In this document: positions 1-10,713 of the stretch, piece after piece
Numbering within the stretch: position 1 is the stretch's first letter
Layout of the letters: each line of letters opens with the position of its first letter
Assembly (NCBI GenBank): GCA_026122225.1
Contig: JANEZZ010002243.1
Span: forward strand, 1,098,211 to 1,162,210
Direction: 5' to 3'
Source of the DNA: Heloderma charlesbogerti
Taxonomy: Eukaryota > Chordata > Lepidosauria > Squamata > Helodermatidae
Length of the DNA: 64,000 bases
Translations under genes and position numbers: made by a program
Notes under the pieces: model-generated
Told to the model about the DNA's origin: nothing
Databases searched by the model: none
The model's input: the letters and a program-made list of their open reading frames with translations, nothing else

Positions 1-381
1 TTTTTTAAGTCACCCGGGATAGGCTACGTGACGATTCACGTAGCCTATCACGGCTGACTTTGCAAATCTAGCCGTGATAGGCTACGTCAATCGTCACGTA
101 GCCTATCAGGGGACTTTTTTTTTTTTTTTCTTTGATTGCAATGGCGGGGGCGGCAGCCGGTCGAAAGACCGGCTGCCGCTCCCGCCCCGCTCGAACACCG
201 GATGAACCGCCAGCCGGACCCGCCGCCGGGAGGGACATTCAGGGAAGGTAAGTCCCGTCCCGGGGGGGGGTGCGGGGGGCGGGGGGGTGAGGAGGATTTC
301 TCACCGAAACTTGTTCGGGGGGCCGAACACGTTGGCGCTCGGCCCCCCAAAGTTTCGGGGAGAAATTCTCCGCCATCCCTA
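1..381 (+). mobile_element. hAT hairpin element B, left-arm copy (cut by window start)
   Basis: This is the type II part of element B, seen complete at 51,156-52,131. It ends ...GCCATCCCTA at 381, followed by TTAAAGTC, which is the target duplication in reverse orientation. It carries the TGACGATT-loop hairpin around 20-110, the hairpin around GGTCGAAAGACC near 160-180, an outward GGTAAGT near 246-252, and the long end hairpin of about 295-370 built on GGCCGAACACGTTGGCGC. Confidence 0.85.
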
Positions 382-748
382 TTAAAGTCAGACGTGATAG
401 GCTATGTAAAGATTTACGTAGCCTATCACATCATTTTTTTAAAAAACCTAGCCATGATAGGCTATGTAAATCTTTATGTAGCCTATCACGTCTTTTTTTT
501 TTTCCCCAACACTGGAAATGGCGGCTGCGGCAGCCGCTCGGAAGACCAGCTGCCACAGCTGCCACCACCGAAGCCGCCACCGGAGCCACCGCCACCTGGA
601 AGATCCACCCCAGGTAAGTCTCGTCCTGGGGGGGATCCACGGGGGGTGGAGGGGGGGTGGCAGGCCGTTCCACCATGGAGTTCGGGGGGCCGAATGCACT
701 GGCATTCGGCCTCACTGAGATCCATGACAGAATTCTTTGACATCCCTA
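382..748 (+). mobile_element. hAT hairpin element A, type II end (interrupted by B)
   Basis: This is the remaining type II half of an element into which B inserted (target GACTTTAA). It contains two GATAGGCTACGT-type hairpins (about 394-429 and 454-490), the start-like GAAATGGCGGC near 515, an outward GGTAAGT near 613-619, the hairpin GCCGAATGCACTGGCATTCG, and the terminus CATCCCTA ending at 748. Confidence 0.8.
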
Positions 749-2497
749 GGTGATCGTGCTCCCAAGGGTAGGGTGCGTAGTGAGTGGCTTGATGAGAAAG
801 ATTCTCACTGTAGGATATTGTGGCAGAGGTTGGGTGCTACTGTGCCAAGAAGGCATCTGTCAACTACCCCATGCCAGCAAGTAAGCCCTGTAGCAGCTGG
901 GTGTTGGAATCCATACTGGTGAAGAACCTATGGTTCTCCTCATGGTACTGCAGCTGCTCCTCTCTAGCAAGCTCCCTATCTTGCCGTTCTAGTTCAGCAA
1001 CTCTCTCCAGCACAGTGACTAGATGTCTAGACACTGCCCTGTCCTCGGCAATGTACTTCAGCTCTTCCTTGGAGTGCTCCACCAATTGCTCCAAGAGGGC
1101 CTCACTCTTCTCCCCCCAACAATGTCATGTTTTATGCCACCCAAGTCTGGTCACCAGACCAGAGACAATGTTGCCAGGGGGTTTGCAATAGCTGGATCTG
1201 TGAAAAGCAAGGTTTGGAAAGCTTAGTAGTTACACGAGGAAAACTGCTACAGTGACCTGTGGCTTCTCCGCCTCCCCCTTCCCTCAGTAACCCCCTGGAA
1301 TCTGCATAGCAACCAATGGCGATCAAAGGTACTTTGGAAAGAGCAATTGATTTCAATCCAGTCCTATCCTACCCTCCCCAAAGTACTGTGGAACCTGCCC
1401 CTCCCTCCCCACAACACACCATCAGACCCTCAAATAAGCAATGCAGCCATGGTTAGCAAAGCCACATTGGAATGAGCAGTGCATTTGAACCAGGACCTAT
1501 CTGGATGCCCAACCAGTTATGTGGAGCCAGTAACAACACTGGGTTCAGTTGCAGTGTTACTCACCTACGCTCTCACAGGGATTGGTGTCCATCGCGGCTC
1601 CCTCCATGCTAGGAGAGTGAGAGAGCATTCAGGAGCTACTGCAAAGAGGAAGGGATTGTCAGTTAGGATATGGTTTGCACAGGATTTTCTGTCACTCCCC
1701 CACTAACAAGCCATGTCCCACCCCCTGCACTGAAGACCCTATGGAAGTGTATAAGGATCAGGAGTGGTTGCATGTACTCACCAGCCAGAGGGACATCTGC
1801 ATCAGGAACAGGACTGCTTGGGCCATCTGAGGGCAACTCCTTGGCATTGTCCTGAGTGGGGGGAAGGAACTTCTGACTGAACACTGAAGGTAGATAGGTA
1901 GAACAAAGTTGAGTCAGTCACCACAAGGCAGTGTGCATGGGGGTGAAGCTTCAAGGAGCAGCAAGCTGCCCTAGTAGTAGATCTCCTTGCACTGCCATGC
2001 AGTTGGGGAAGCATTGCCACCCTGAAGGCAAGGTGAGGAGGGCAAGGTTCAGGGAGTGTCATCTAAACCAGAGGGGCAGCTGCTCAGACCACCATTGTAG
2101 CCTGCCAGCATGAGAGATCGGCTGTGAGCTGAGAAGTGCGTGCGTGTGTGTGTATGTGTGTGTGTGTGTCAGGGGTGCAGAACCGGTGCTATCTGCATTA
2201 GCCAGCATCTCTGAAGGCAAGTTGGGGTGCAGCAGCAACAGTCCCCAAACCAACCCCATGGGTCCATTAGTCTGGGACCAGAGGAAGGTAAACGTTCACA
2301 TGTGGGACTGAGCTTACCACCAACCATGCCATGATGTCTTGTGGTCTGGTTGTTTCCAGTCCTGCAACAATGTCTTGGTGGGGGGAATGCTGGGCTTGCT
2401 CTTGAGGTGTATGCTGGATGCTTGTACTCCATGCCACACGTTTGGGGGTCACAGTAGGATCACCTCCCAGGATCCTATGCAGAGCCACGAAATAAGG
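749..2497 (-). pseudogene. Coiled-coil Harbinger-type accessory protein pseudogene (left-arm copy)
   Basis: Mirror copy of 49,040-50,788, where the exon structure is described. Here the gene runs on the minus strand: last exon about 864-1,197 (stop codon at 864-866), earlier exons about 1,565-1,639, 1,782-1,851 and a first fragment ending near 2,317. A (GT)n tract lies at about 2,143-2,168 in the first intron. The upstream side is closed by a hAT element (2,498-3,334), so no complete gene is possible. Confidence 0.5.
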
Positions 2498-3334
2498 TAG
2501 GGATGGATGAAAGTCCCTTACCTGATTCCGAAGCTTGCTTCGCAGTGGGGGGGAGGCGTTCCATCCCTCCCCCTGAAATTCTGGCTGGGGGGGAGGCACC
2601 CCGTCCCTCCCCACCAAAATTCTGGCCGGAGGGGAGGCGCCCCGTCCCTCCAGCCGCGAAACCTTGTCTCCTGCCGGGACGCAAACGGTGGTGGCTGTAG
2701 CCGCCGCCGTTTGCATCCCTGCAGTCAGCCATGATAGGCTACATAAATGTTTATGTAGCCTATCACGGCTGACTTAAAAAAAAAAGCGCGTATGCAAATG
2801 GCGGTGCACATGGGTGCTGCCATTTGCTTTCCTTATTTGGGGACTGCTATTTGTGTTGCCCTTATTTTCGCCATAGTCTACGTAAATCTTTACGTAGACT
2901 ACCCATGCCCAAATAAGGAACGCAAATGGCGACGCCCATGGGCGCCGCCATTTGCATACGTGCTTTTTTTTTTTCAAAGTCAGCCGTGATAGGCTACGTA
3001 AAGATTTACGTAGCCTATCACAGCTGACTTTGAAAATCTAGCCGTGATAGGCTATGTAAATCGTTACGTAGCCCATCACGTGTGTGTGGTTTTTTTTTTT
3101 ACAATTTACTGGGAAATGGTGGCAGCAGCCGGTCAGAAGACCGGCCGCCACCCCCACCGCCGCCAAAACACCACCAAAACGCCACCGAGACCCGCCGCCA
3201 AGAGGGACATTCGACAGAGGTAAGTCCCATCCCGGGGGGGGGGTGTCGGAGAATTTCCCCACCAATTTCGGGGGGCTGAATGTGTTAGCATTCGGCCTCC
3301 CCGAGATTTGTGGAGAAATTCTCTGACATCCCTA
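2498..3334 (+). mobile_element. hAT hairpin element E2
   Basis: Starts TAGGGATGGATGAAAGTCCC and ends CTGACATCCCTA. The body has the GTAGTCTACGTAAATC-type central hairpins of the same subfamily as B, E8, E11 and E16. Outward donor-like motifs lie near both ends (ACTTACC-like at about 2,516, GGTAAGT at about 3,220). No 8-bp duplication is visible (AAATAAGG left, GAGGGGGT right), so one flank has been lost or rearranged. It abuts the accessory-protein pseudogene. Confidence 0.8.
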
Positions 3335-5155
3335 GAGGGGGTGGAATAGCAACAGAGAGAGAACCAGGGACTTTTGGAGTCTCAGCCATTTGAGAAACAG
3401 CATAATGCAAACTGGCTGAACTGTCGCTTTGCTGCTCTGCTGTTCTGCTGCTCCACTGACCTCCGCTGACCTGCTGACCTGCCACTCAGCTGCTCTGCCA
3501 CTCTGCTGCTTTGTTTTGAACAGGCAAGCTGAAAATGGCGAGGAGCCAAAATGGTGCAGGCACGGGAAGGCTGAATGCCCATCAGACCTTTGTCACCACC
3601 TTCGACATCATGACCATGCCCCCAACAACCGCCCACAGCTGCCGACACACAGTGCTTCACTAACAGTAGGGGAGAAATACACAGGGCGGACATGGTGCTC
3701 CATTTGTGCATATCTGGAAAAATACCCATTTTTTTTCCCATTTCAGGAAAACACGGGATGGGGGGATGAAATAGTGAAATAATGACTGGACAACGACGAT
3801 GTCATGTAATGGATCCACACAATTCAGTGAGTGAGCAACCATGAATGAGCAATGAACTTGAGGTGTAGAGACACCCCTAGTGCTGGTGAGATGCAGATGA
3901 CACCCACAGCACAGCTTGATAAAAACCTGCAGTTCTGTTTGCTGTTGGTTCCAGAGAAGGATGTGCAGATTGCAGACCACTTCAAGGAAATTTCTTTCAT
4001 CTTCTCAAAACTTTTTCTCTCCCTGCTTCTCTCAGAAGTCCTTGGATGTTTCACCTCCAAATTCATCCCAACATTTCGGGGTACGCCAGATTTGATGGCA
4101 ACTTTAGGTAAAGCTCAATCATATTAATCCCACAAGAGCAGATGTTAGCAGAAGGGACTAAAGGACACCAGTGTCACAAGTGCCCATGGAGAGAGATTAA
4201 ATTTACAGAACATAATGTATTACTGAAGGAAAATAGCCTTGTCACATAAAAAAGTCCGTAAGATCCATGATGACCATGAAAAAGATAACAGCATTATTCA
4301 TAAGTGACTGAAAGCTCTTTTAGCACATCCATCCATTACGATTAATCTCATCAGAGGTCATAAATGACAAACCCGGTACAAATTTAACAAGTTTGCATAC
4401 AAAGTAAGTGCATCATGCGAGGGTTCAACATGCAGTAAATTCAATTAGTGTCAACGAAATACTCTTATCACATGTACTGTAGTGTTATGCAGGCCTCCTT
4501 CTTTCTTATTTCTCTCTGTTGTTCTCTAACCTAAAAAAAGATAAATCTAATCTGCTAACATTTCATAAACCTGAATGAGACTCCAGGCAATCTATGTGAG
4601 CAATGCACCACTGAATGGATATAACGATACGTACATTGATTTTTTTAAATATATATTCTAGTGAACATCAAGATTCATCATCCTTCAAAAAAAGATATTG
4701 ACCTCACTTTTATATGAGTTAATGTTTACCTGTTCACTCCCTATACATTTTATTGGCATCTCAGGAAAAGTCAATAATGGTATACCACACTGTTTTAGAA
4801 ATCCCAGCATTTGGAATGTATTGCCAGTGCTGGCTCCAGGTGTTTGTGGGACCTTGGGCAAGATACCTCAATGGGTCCTCTTCCTCAGTGAATCTACCAT
4901 CTCATCGCCATTCTCATCATTGCTACCACTTGCTTGCTTGACAACCAGAGAGCCAGTGAACAAGTAGGCAGTGGCATCTATTGGTCATCCTGCTCACCAC
5001 CATTTTTGTCTGGGCCAGAGTGAGAGGCAGGTGAACAAGCAGGTTGCAATGGTGAAGAGGAGGAGCAGGTCCAGGGGGTTCTTGTTAAAGGACCCTGCCA
5101 TGTGTAGGCCCTCAGCAGGTGCCTGACCATGCTTACCCTTGATGCTGGCCCTGTG
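3335..5155. other. No gene recognised; CTG-rich tract
   Basis: About 3,427-3,515 is an imperfect CTG/GCTGCTCTGC-rich tract. The rest is unique-looking, AT-moderate sequence in which I recognise no gene or repeat. Confidence 0.5.
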
Positions 5156-6494
5156 TAGGAATGTGTGAACCCACCCCCACCCAGGTTCTCCAGGTGCCCA
5201 GTCAGCCCCTGCCCCCACTCACCAGTCCCTGGACCATGCTTGAGTCCCTCCCATGCTTGGCGAGCAGCCTGCACTCACCCGGCAGCCTTGTCGAACCCCA
5301 TGATTGCCATGTTCTGAAAAATAAAACAGTGATCACAAAAATGTAGGGATGTACGAAATTGCCCTTACCTGTCTCCTCCAGGTTCCGCTGGGGGGGAGGC
5401 GCTCCGTCCCTCCCCCTGGAATCCTAGCCGGCCGGCTCCACTCCACGGGGATTCCGCAGAGCCGCCGGCCGGCTCCTCCAGCAGCTGGACATCCGGCCGC
5501 TGGCTAGCAGGGACGCAAATGGTGGCGGCCGTAGCCACCGCCATTTGCATCCCTGTAGTCAGCAGTGATAGGCTACATAAATCTTTACGTAGCCTATCAC
5601 ATCTGTCTTTAAAAAACAACAACAACGCACGTACGCAAATGGCGGCGGCAATGGCCGCCGCCATTTGCGTTCCTTATTTTGGCCCATCTTAGTCTACGTA
5701 AATATTTATGTAGACTAAGATGACGAAAATAAGGGGAATGCAAATAGCATACCGGACGCCACCACCATTTCCAGGCTTGTGTAAAAAAAAAAGACGTGAT
5801 AAGCTACATAAAGATTTACGTAGCCTATCACGTTGTTGTTGTTTTTTAACCTAGCCATGATAGGCTACGTAAAGATTTACGTAGCCTATCATGTCTTTTT
5901 TTTTTAACACTGGAAATGGCGGCAGCAGCAGTCGGTCGGAAGACCGGCTGCCGCAGCCGCCGGAGCCAAAGCTGCCGCCGGAGCCACCACTGGATCCGCC
6001 GCTGCCCGGAAGATCCACCCCAGATAAGTCTTATCCCGGGGGGGATATGCGGGGGGTGGGGGGTGGCAGGCCGTTCCGACATGGAGTTCAGGGGGCCGAA
6101 TGCACTGACGTTCGGCCTCACCGAGATCCGTGGCGGAATTCTCTGCCATCCCTACAAAAATGTGCATATTTGCATATGCACGGAAATGTGCATCTTCACA
6201 AAAATGTGCATTCACACACATGCATATCCACAAACATGCACATTTTTGCATATGCAAATATACACATTCACAGACATGCACATTTTCACATATGCAAATA
6301 CATATGCAAATTTTTGTGCTCACCATTTTATTTTTCAAAACATGGCAACCATGGAGTTTGACAAGGCTGCCAAGCTGAGCGCGGGCTGCTCACCGAACAC
6401 AGGCACGGAGCTAGAGGGGGTAGGGGCTCAGCAAGGGGTGCAGGGGAGGTTCTGCTGGATTCCTGGATGGAATCAGGTTCCCATACCATCCCTA
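5156..6494. mobile_element. hAT-like element H (host of E3)
   Basis: Starts TAGGAATGTGTGAA and ends CCATACCATCCCTA. Flanks are GCCCTGTG (5,148-5,155) and CCCCTGTG (6,495-6,502), a 7-of-8 target duplication. Without E3 it is about 520 bp. The two sides of the E3 insertion hold inverted copies of one segment (near 5,255-5,330 and 6,320-6,410) around CATGGCAACCATGG/CATGGCAATCATGG. Bases 6,155-6,315 are an irregular repeat of GCATATGCAAAT-like units. It is older than E3. Confidence 0.65.
5344..6154 (+). mobile_element. hAT hairpin element E3, perfect 8-bp TSD
   Basis: Flanked on both sides by CAAAAATG (5,336-5,343 and 6,155-6,162). Type I end TAGGGATGTACGAAATTGCC, type II end GGAATTCTCTGCCATCCCTA. 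The central mirror part is shortened: one set of hairpins is missing around 5,755-5,785. The type II donor is mutated to GATAAGT (near 6,022). Inserted within element H. Confidence 0.92.
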
Positions 6495-6510
6495 CCCCTG
6501 TGTATTTATC

Positions 6511-7342
6511 TAGGGATGTATGAAAGTCACTTACCTTTTCACGGATGTGATTCATGGTGGGGGGGAGGCGCTCCATCCCTCCCCCCAGAATCTTCAATGG
6601 GGGGGAGGCGATCCAGTCCTCCCCCCCGGAATCCTGCCTGGCCAGCTCCACTCCGTGGCGGCTCCGCAGAGCAGCCCACCAGGGCCGTCCGCAGTCAGAG
6701 TTCTGGCTGCGGACAGGCTGCTGCGGATGCAAATGGCAGCCCATCCACGTCCAGCCAGGCTGCCGTGATAGGCTACATAAGTATTTACGTAGCCTATCAT
6801 GGCAGGCCAAAAAAACCACAACCAGCATACGCAAATGGCGGCAGCTACGGCAGCCGCCGTTTGCGTTCCCTATTTTTCGTCGTTTTAGCCTACGATCTCT
6901 AAATATTTATGTAGGCTAAAACAGCAGGGGGAAAAAGGAACACAAATGGCACCCACTACGCTATTTGTGTTCCCTTTTTTGTCGCCATAATAGCCTATGT
7001 AAATATTTATGTAGGCTAAAACAGTGAAAAATAGGGAACGCAAATGGCAGCTGCCGTAGCCACCGCCATTTGCGTGCGCTGTGTTTTTTTTTTTGGCTTG
7101 CCGTGATAGGCTACGTAAATACTTACATAGCCTATCACAGCTGCAAGGTCGCAAATGGCGGCCGCAGCAGCCCGGGTGCGGCTGGCCAGGAGACCAGCCG
7201 CCGCCACCGGAGCCGCTGCCAGAGCTGCCACCACCACCGCATCCACCCCAGGTAAGTTCCTTCCCAGGGGGATTCCACGGGGGGTGGGTGGCAGGAGGCC
7301 ATCCTCACTGGAATCCAGTGGCAGAATTCTCTGCCATCCCTA
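6511..7342 (+). mobile_element. hAT hairpin element E4, perfect 8-bp TSD
   Basis: Flanked by TATTTATC at 6,503-6,510 and 7,343-7,350. Belongs to the subfamily whose central hairpins read TTTTAGCCTACGTAAATA. Outer hairpins have AAGTATTTAC loops. One central hairpin carries a short insertion (GATCTC near 6,894-6,899). It lies just outside the right target copy of element H. Confidence 0.92.
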
Positions 7343-8479
7343 TATTTATCTGGTGTCTTCTGGCAGAACAGTGATACAGCTGATGCGGCTGAGCTGTGTG
7401 AAATCCTAGCTTGCAGAGCATGTTTTACCCTGGATAAATCACACTGGAGACTCTGGTTCAAAGGAATAAGAAAGCTTGTATTTATTGCAGGAAATACATG
7501 TTGTATAGGAGGATCCCCAAGTCACGATGGAAGGAGACCCAAAGAGATGTCTCCTCTCTGAGAGGCAAGAGCATGAAGATGGAGGAAGGAAGAAATGAGG
7601 TCAGCAACCCTAAGGTTATCAGTCCATCATGGGAAGGAAGATCAGCACAGATCAGAGGACAGTCTAGGAAGCTTGGAGGTCCTCTTTATTCCCTTTCAAT
7701 GCAGACACATCTGCCTTTGCCTTTTCTCTTTGAAGCTAGCTGAGTTGCACCCACACTTCCAGCAGTGTCATCATTACTATTTTGGGCTTCCTACAATCTT
7801 CCTCAGATATCAGATCTAAGGAGGAACTTCTACATTGACTTTGAATTTCACTTTAGGTGAAACCTGGTGGCAACTCAGTCATGTGAAATGCCCCCCCCCC
7901 CGAGATGTTATTAGTATCACCAAAATTATTTGGGCTTCCCTCTGAATTCCTTGCATGTTTCCCTTGTAAATAAATTTTACTTTAACCTTAAGGGATATTT
8001 CAGTAGCAGATCATTTTTTTAACTATTGTATCAGAGATCAACATTCCAACAAAACAAGAAATGATGAATACTTCCCATTAGATTAATGTGGCCATACACA
8101 ATGAGCAGGTAAATCTACTCTTCCTAGGCCCAGGGTAAGGAGGCAGCCCTTGCATCAACACATCAGCTCAGACAGAAATCCCATTGAGTTTCCATGGGGC
8201 TTACTCTCATGTAAGTGTGTATAGCATTTGCAATCTACGACTATGTGAGGTTACCCATTTCCAGTATTCTTGATTAGGAAGTATAATACATTACTGGGAA
8301 CACAAAAGATACCTTGGGAAAGACAGTATCATTTTCTATGGAAAACTCTTGTTCTCATTGTGAGGAGCCAGCTGACTGGACTTCACAGCCTGTGCTGATC
8401 TCATGTTGGCCATTGCCAGCCATGCAGATCATCAGTCTAGGGACTGCAAGGATAAAAAAGTACAGAATCATAATCAGGG
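7343..8479. other. No gene recognised
   Basis: Non-repetitive looking sequence apart from an 11-C run near 7,891. The stretch about 7,455-7,500 (GCTTGTATTTATTGCAGG) is reminiscent of LTR sequence, but I can find no paired ends. Confidence 0.4.
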
Positions 8480-9165
8480 TTGTTGCAGGTGCCCAACTGG
8501 GTCTGGGAGGCTGGTGGACTCCCCTGTGCTCAGCCTCCTGGGCCCTACTGGCCAAGCCATGGGGTGCTGACAGACCCAGCTGCTGAGTGCCCCGGAGCTC
8601 GGCAGCACCCGGGATCAGCTCGCCCCTTGCTGCGAGCTACCAAACTCCACTGCAGTGCTTCCTTCCTTCTCCCCCTCTCAGCTTGGCTACCATGGTGGCA
8701 GCAGCACCAGTGGGGCAGGAGGATGACAAAAGAGGCTTCCCTCTTGTCATCCTCCTGCCGTACTGATGCTGTCGTGGTAGCTGGGATGAGAGGAAGAGGA
8801 GAGGTGAGCACTGCTCCCTCTCCTCTATTCCCCATCCTGGCTACCATGGCGGCAGTGGTGCTGGCAGGGCAGGAGGACTTACCGGGCCCATCCGCTTGTG
8901 TGCATCCTTCCTTGCCCTTTGTGGCTGCCATTTTAATGCAAGATGGGGGCTCTTGTTTTTCATAAGTCTATTGTTGTGGAAATGGACTGTGAGGGCCACC
9001 ATTGTGCACTGCACTAGATTTAGGAACAACAAGAGCCCCCATCTTGTGCTAAAATGGCAGCCACAAAGGAGGACAGGCAGAGGAAAGACATGCACAAGCC
9101 AGGCCCAGACGCAATTGGAAGAGTCACCGAGCCCTCCAGGGGGCTCACACGGCCTGGCTAGAAAT
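8480..9165. repeat. Second type of hairpin-rich element
   Basis: Contains two large imperfect palindromes. One is 8,686-8,781: GCTACCATGGTGGCAGCAGC... mirrored, with stem TGACAAAAGAGG/CCTCTTGTCA. The other is 8,917-9,069, with arms of about 42 bp around CAAGATGGGGGCTCTTGTT separated by about 70 bp. A minus-strand GGTAAGT lies near 8,879-8,885. The design resembles the hAT hairpin family (AAAATGGC motifs in inverted pairs, donor motif), but the sequence is unrelated and no convincing ends or target duplication were found. Confidence 0.6.
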
Positions 9166-9869
9166 GTGTATTTGGAGAGAAAATATGTGTAAAATACGTA
9201 TTTACACACAATTTAAATGTACACCTATGTGTAGATTTTTTTTGTAAAAAAAAGAATGTCAGATTACTAAAATTGTTCACTGAAATTATTTTAGCTATTT
9301 AAATTGTTTTAAATTTCGTAGGTTGATTTTGTAGGTTGTTTTTATCATAATGTTCTATTTTGTAATGTTGTTGTATTTTTTTCTCTTTTTTTATGAATTG
9401 TTGAAAGCCGCCCAGAGAGCTGTGGGTAATGTAATGATACTCCAGACCTGGGACACTGTTTTCTCTGTTGCTGATTTTATCCTGATTCTGTTTTAACTTG
9501 GTGTGTTTTTATGTTCATATTGTGTGTGTGTGTGTCTGTGTGTGTATATATATATAAAAAATTTGTAGTAGTAGTAGTAGTAATATGCACACTGCCCAGA
9601 GAACGTCTTGTTAATGGGTGGTATAAATATCATGTTGTTGTTGCTATGGTGGTGGTGGTGGTTGTCCTCTTCAGCAAGGGGATGCTGCTGGTGCAACACT
9701 CCAATTCCCATACCAAGAATCACTGCCTGAATGCTCCCTGTCGCTATTATACATTTCTGAAGTCCGCACCATGTCTGCTGGATGCTATATTCACTTACCC
9801 TGCAACAGCCTGCTCTGCACTAATTTAAGAGCAAAGGCTGAAGTGACTCCTTGTTCAGTTGGTTAAAGC
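9166..9869. repeat. AT-rich stretch with microsatellites and SINE/LINE-tail-like motifs
   Basis: Includes a GT tract followed by TA units (about 9,521-9,556), GTA units near 9,566-9,581 and GGT units near 9,650-9,662. GCCGCCCAGAGAGC (about 9,409) and CTGCCCAGAGAAC...GGTGGTATAAATATC (about 9,592-9,631) resemble the 3-prime tails of reptile SINE/LINE repeats. The TA tract is one unit shorter than in the other arm. Confidence 0.5.
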
Positions 9870-9985
9870 AACCTTCTCCAACATGGTGTCCTCCAGATGT
9901 GTTGGACTACAATTCCCATAATTCCCAGGGGAATTATGGGAGTTCTAATCCAACACCTCTGGAGGGCTCCAGGTTGGGAATGTCT
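9870..9985. mobile_element. Short palindromic MITE-like repeat
   Basis: Two arms, CCTCCAGATGTGTTGGACTA... and its inverted form ending ...CCAACACCTCTGGAGG, with a centre of CCCAGGGGAATTATGGG. This is a fold-back repeat type common in reptile genomes; the family name is not certain. Confidence 0.6.
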
Positions 9986-10713
9986 GGGTTAGAGACTTAC
10001 TAGGAAGAAATTAAATTCCCTATATTATCAACCGTTCAATTTCAGCCTCATTGGCTGCAGCGTCTGAAATGCCATGCCACATGCATTGACATGGATTAAG
10101 GGGCGCTCTCAGAATAAAGGCAGAGATTTACTTGGGGAAAAGATACAAGAAGCCTGTCAAGTGTTGCTAGAAATAGGGACCACTGGAGTGCATGGATAAT
10201 TCCCATTGAGAATAAGCAAGGGAGAGTTCTCAGATTTGAGATGTGGTCCCTCACCACAGCAAAGCCCCAGTGTGTGTGCTGCCTGTCAGCTACCTTTGCA
10301 AGTACTTTGTTGAATTAAAGCCTCAGCCTTGCAATAAGTAACCCCCTGGCTATTTCTAATGTGTGATTAAAAAATCTGGAAAGAACTGTCACCAAACATA
10401 GCCAAAGCAATAAACAAGAATGCTGTTATTAAAATAAAATCTGATATATAAAAACAATCACTCAGAGAGTCTTTGAGATTTATTATCACTTTGTTGATGG
10501 TTCATTAAGCTATCACTCAGGAGGCCTATCCACAAGCCATTGCAACTAAAATGAATGATATCGCAATACATGCATCAATACTTTTGGTATTAGATTTGCT
10601 GGAAACTTGTCTGAAGAGCAAGCGTGAAATGTCAACACTGACTTAGAGCTGTCTTGCAAAAGTAGCAATGCTTACCATTGCCCTGTGTGGTGAGCCACAG
10701 AACTGCAGCCTCA
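9986..10713. other. No gene recognised
   Basis: Unique-looking, AT-moderate sequence identical to 40,822-41,549 inverted. Nothing further seen. Confidence 0.4.

Noticed and set aside
2143..2168. (GT)n tract as a functional site
   Set aside because: An ordinary microsatellite, also present at about 49,369-49,394 in the other arm.
6155..6315. GCATATGCAAAT-rich tract as a regulatory octamer cluster or satellite
   Set aside because: Irregular spacing, about 160 bp only, and part of element H. Not enough to call a functional array.
5916..6902. Long open frame (328 codons) and many similar ones containing VIGYVNIYVAYHG or DRLRKYLRSLS
   Set aside because: These are translations of the GATAGGCTACGTAAAT hairpin in different frames and strands. 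They cross element borders and target duplications, and the palindrome makes both strands look coding.
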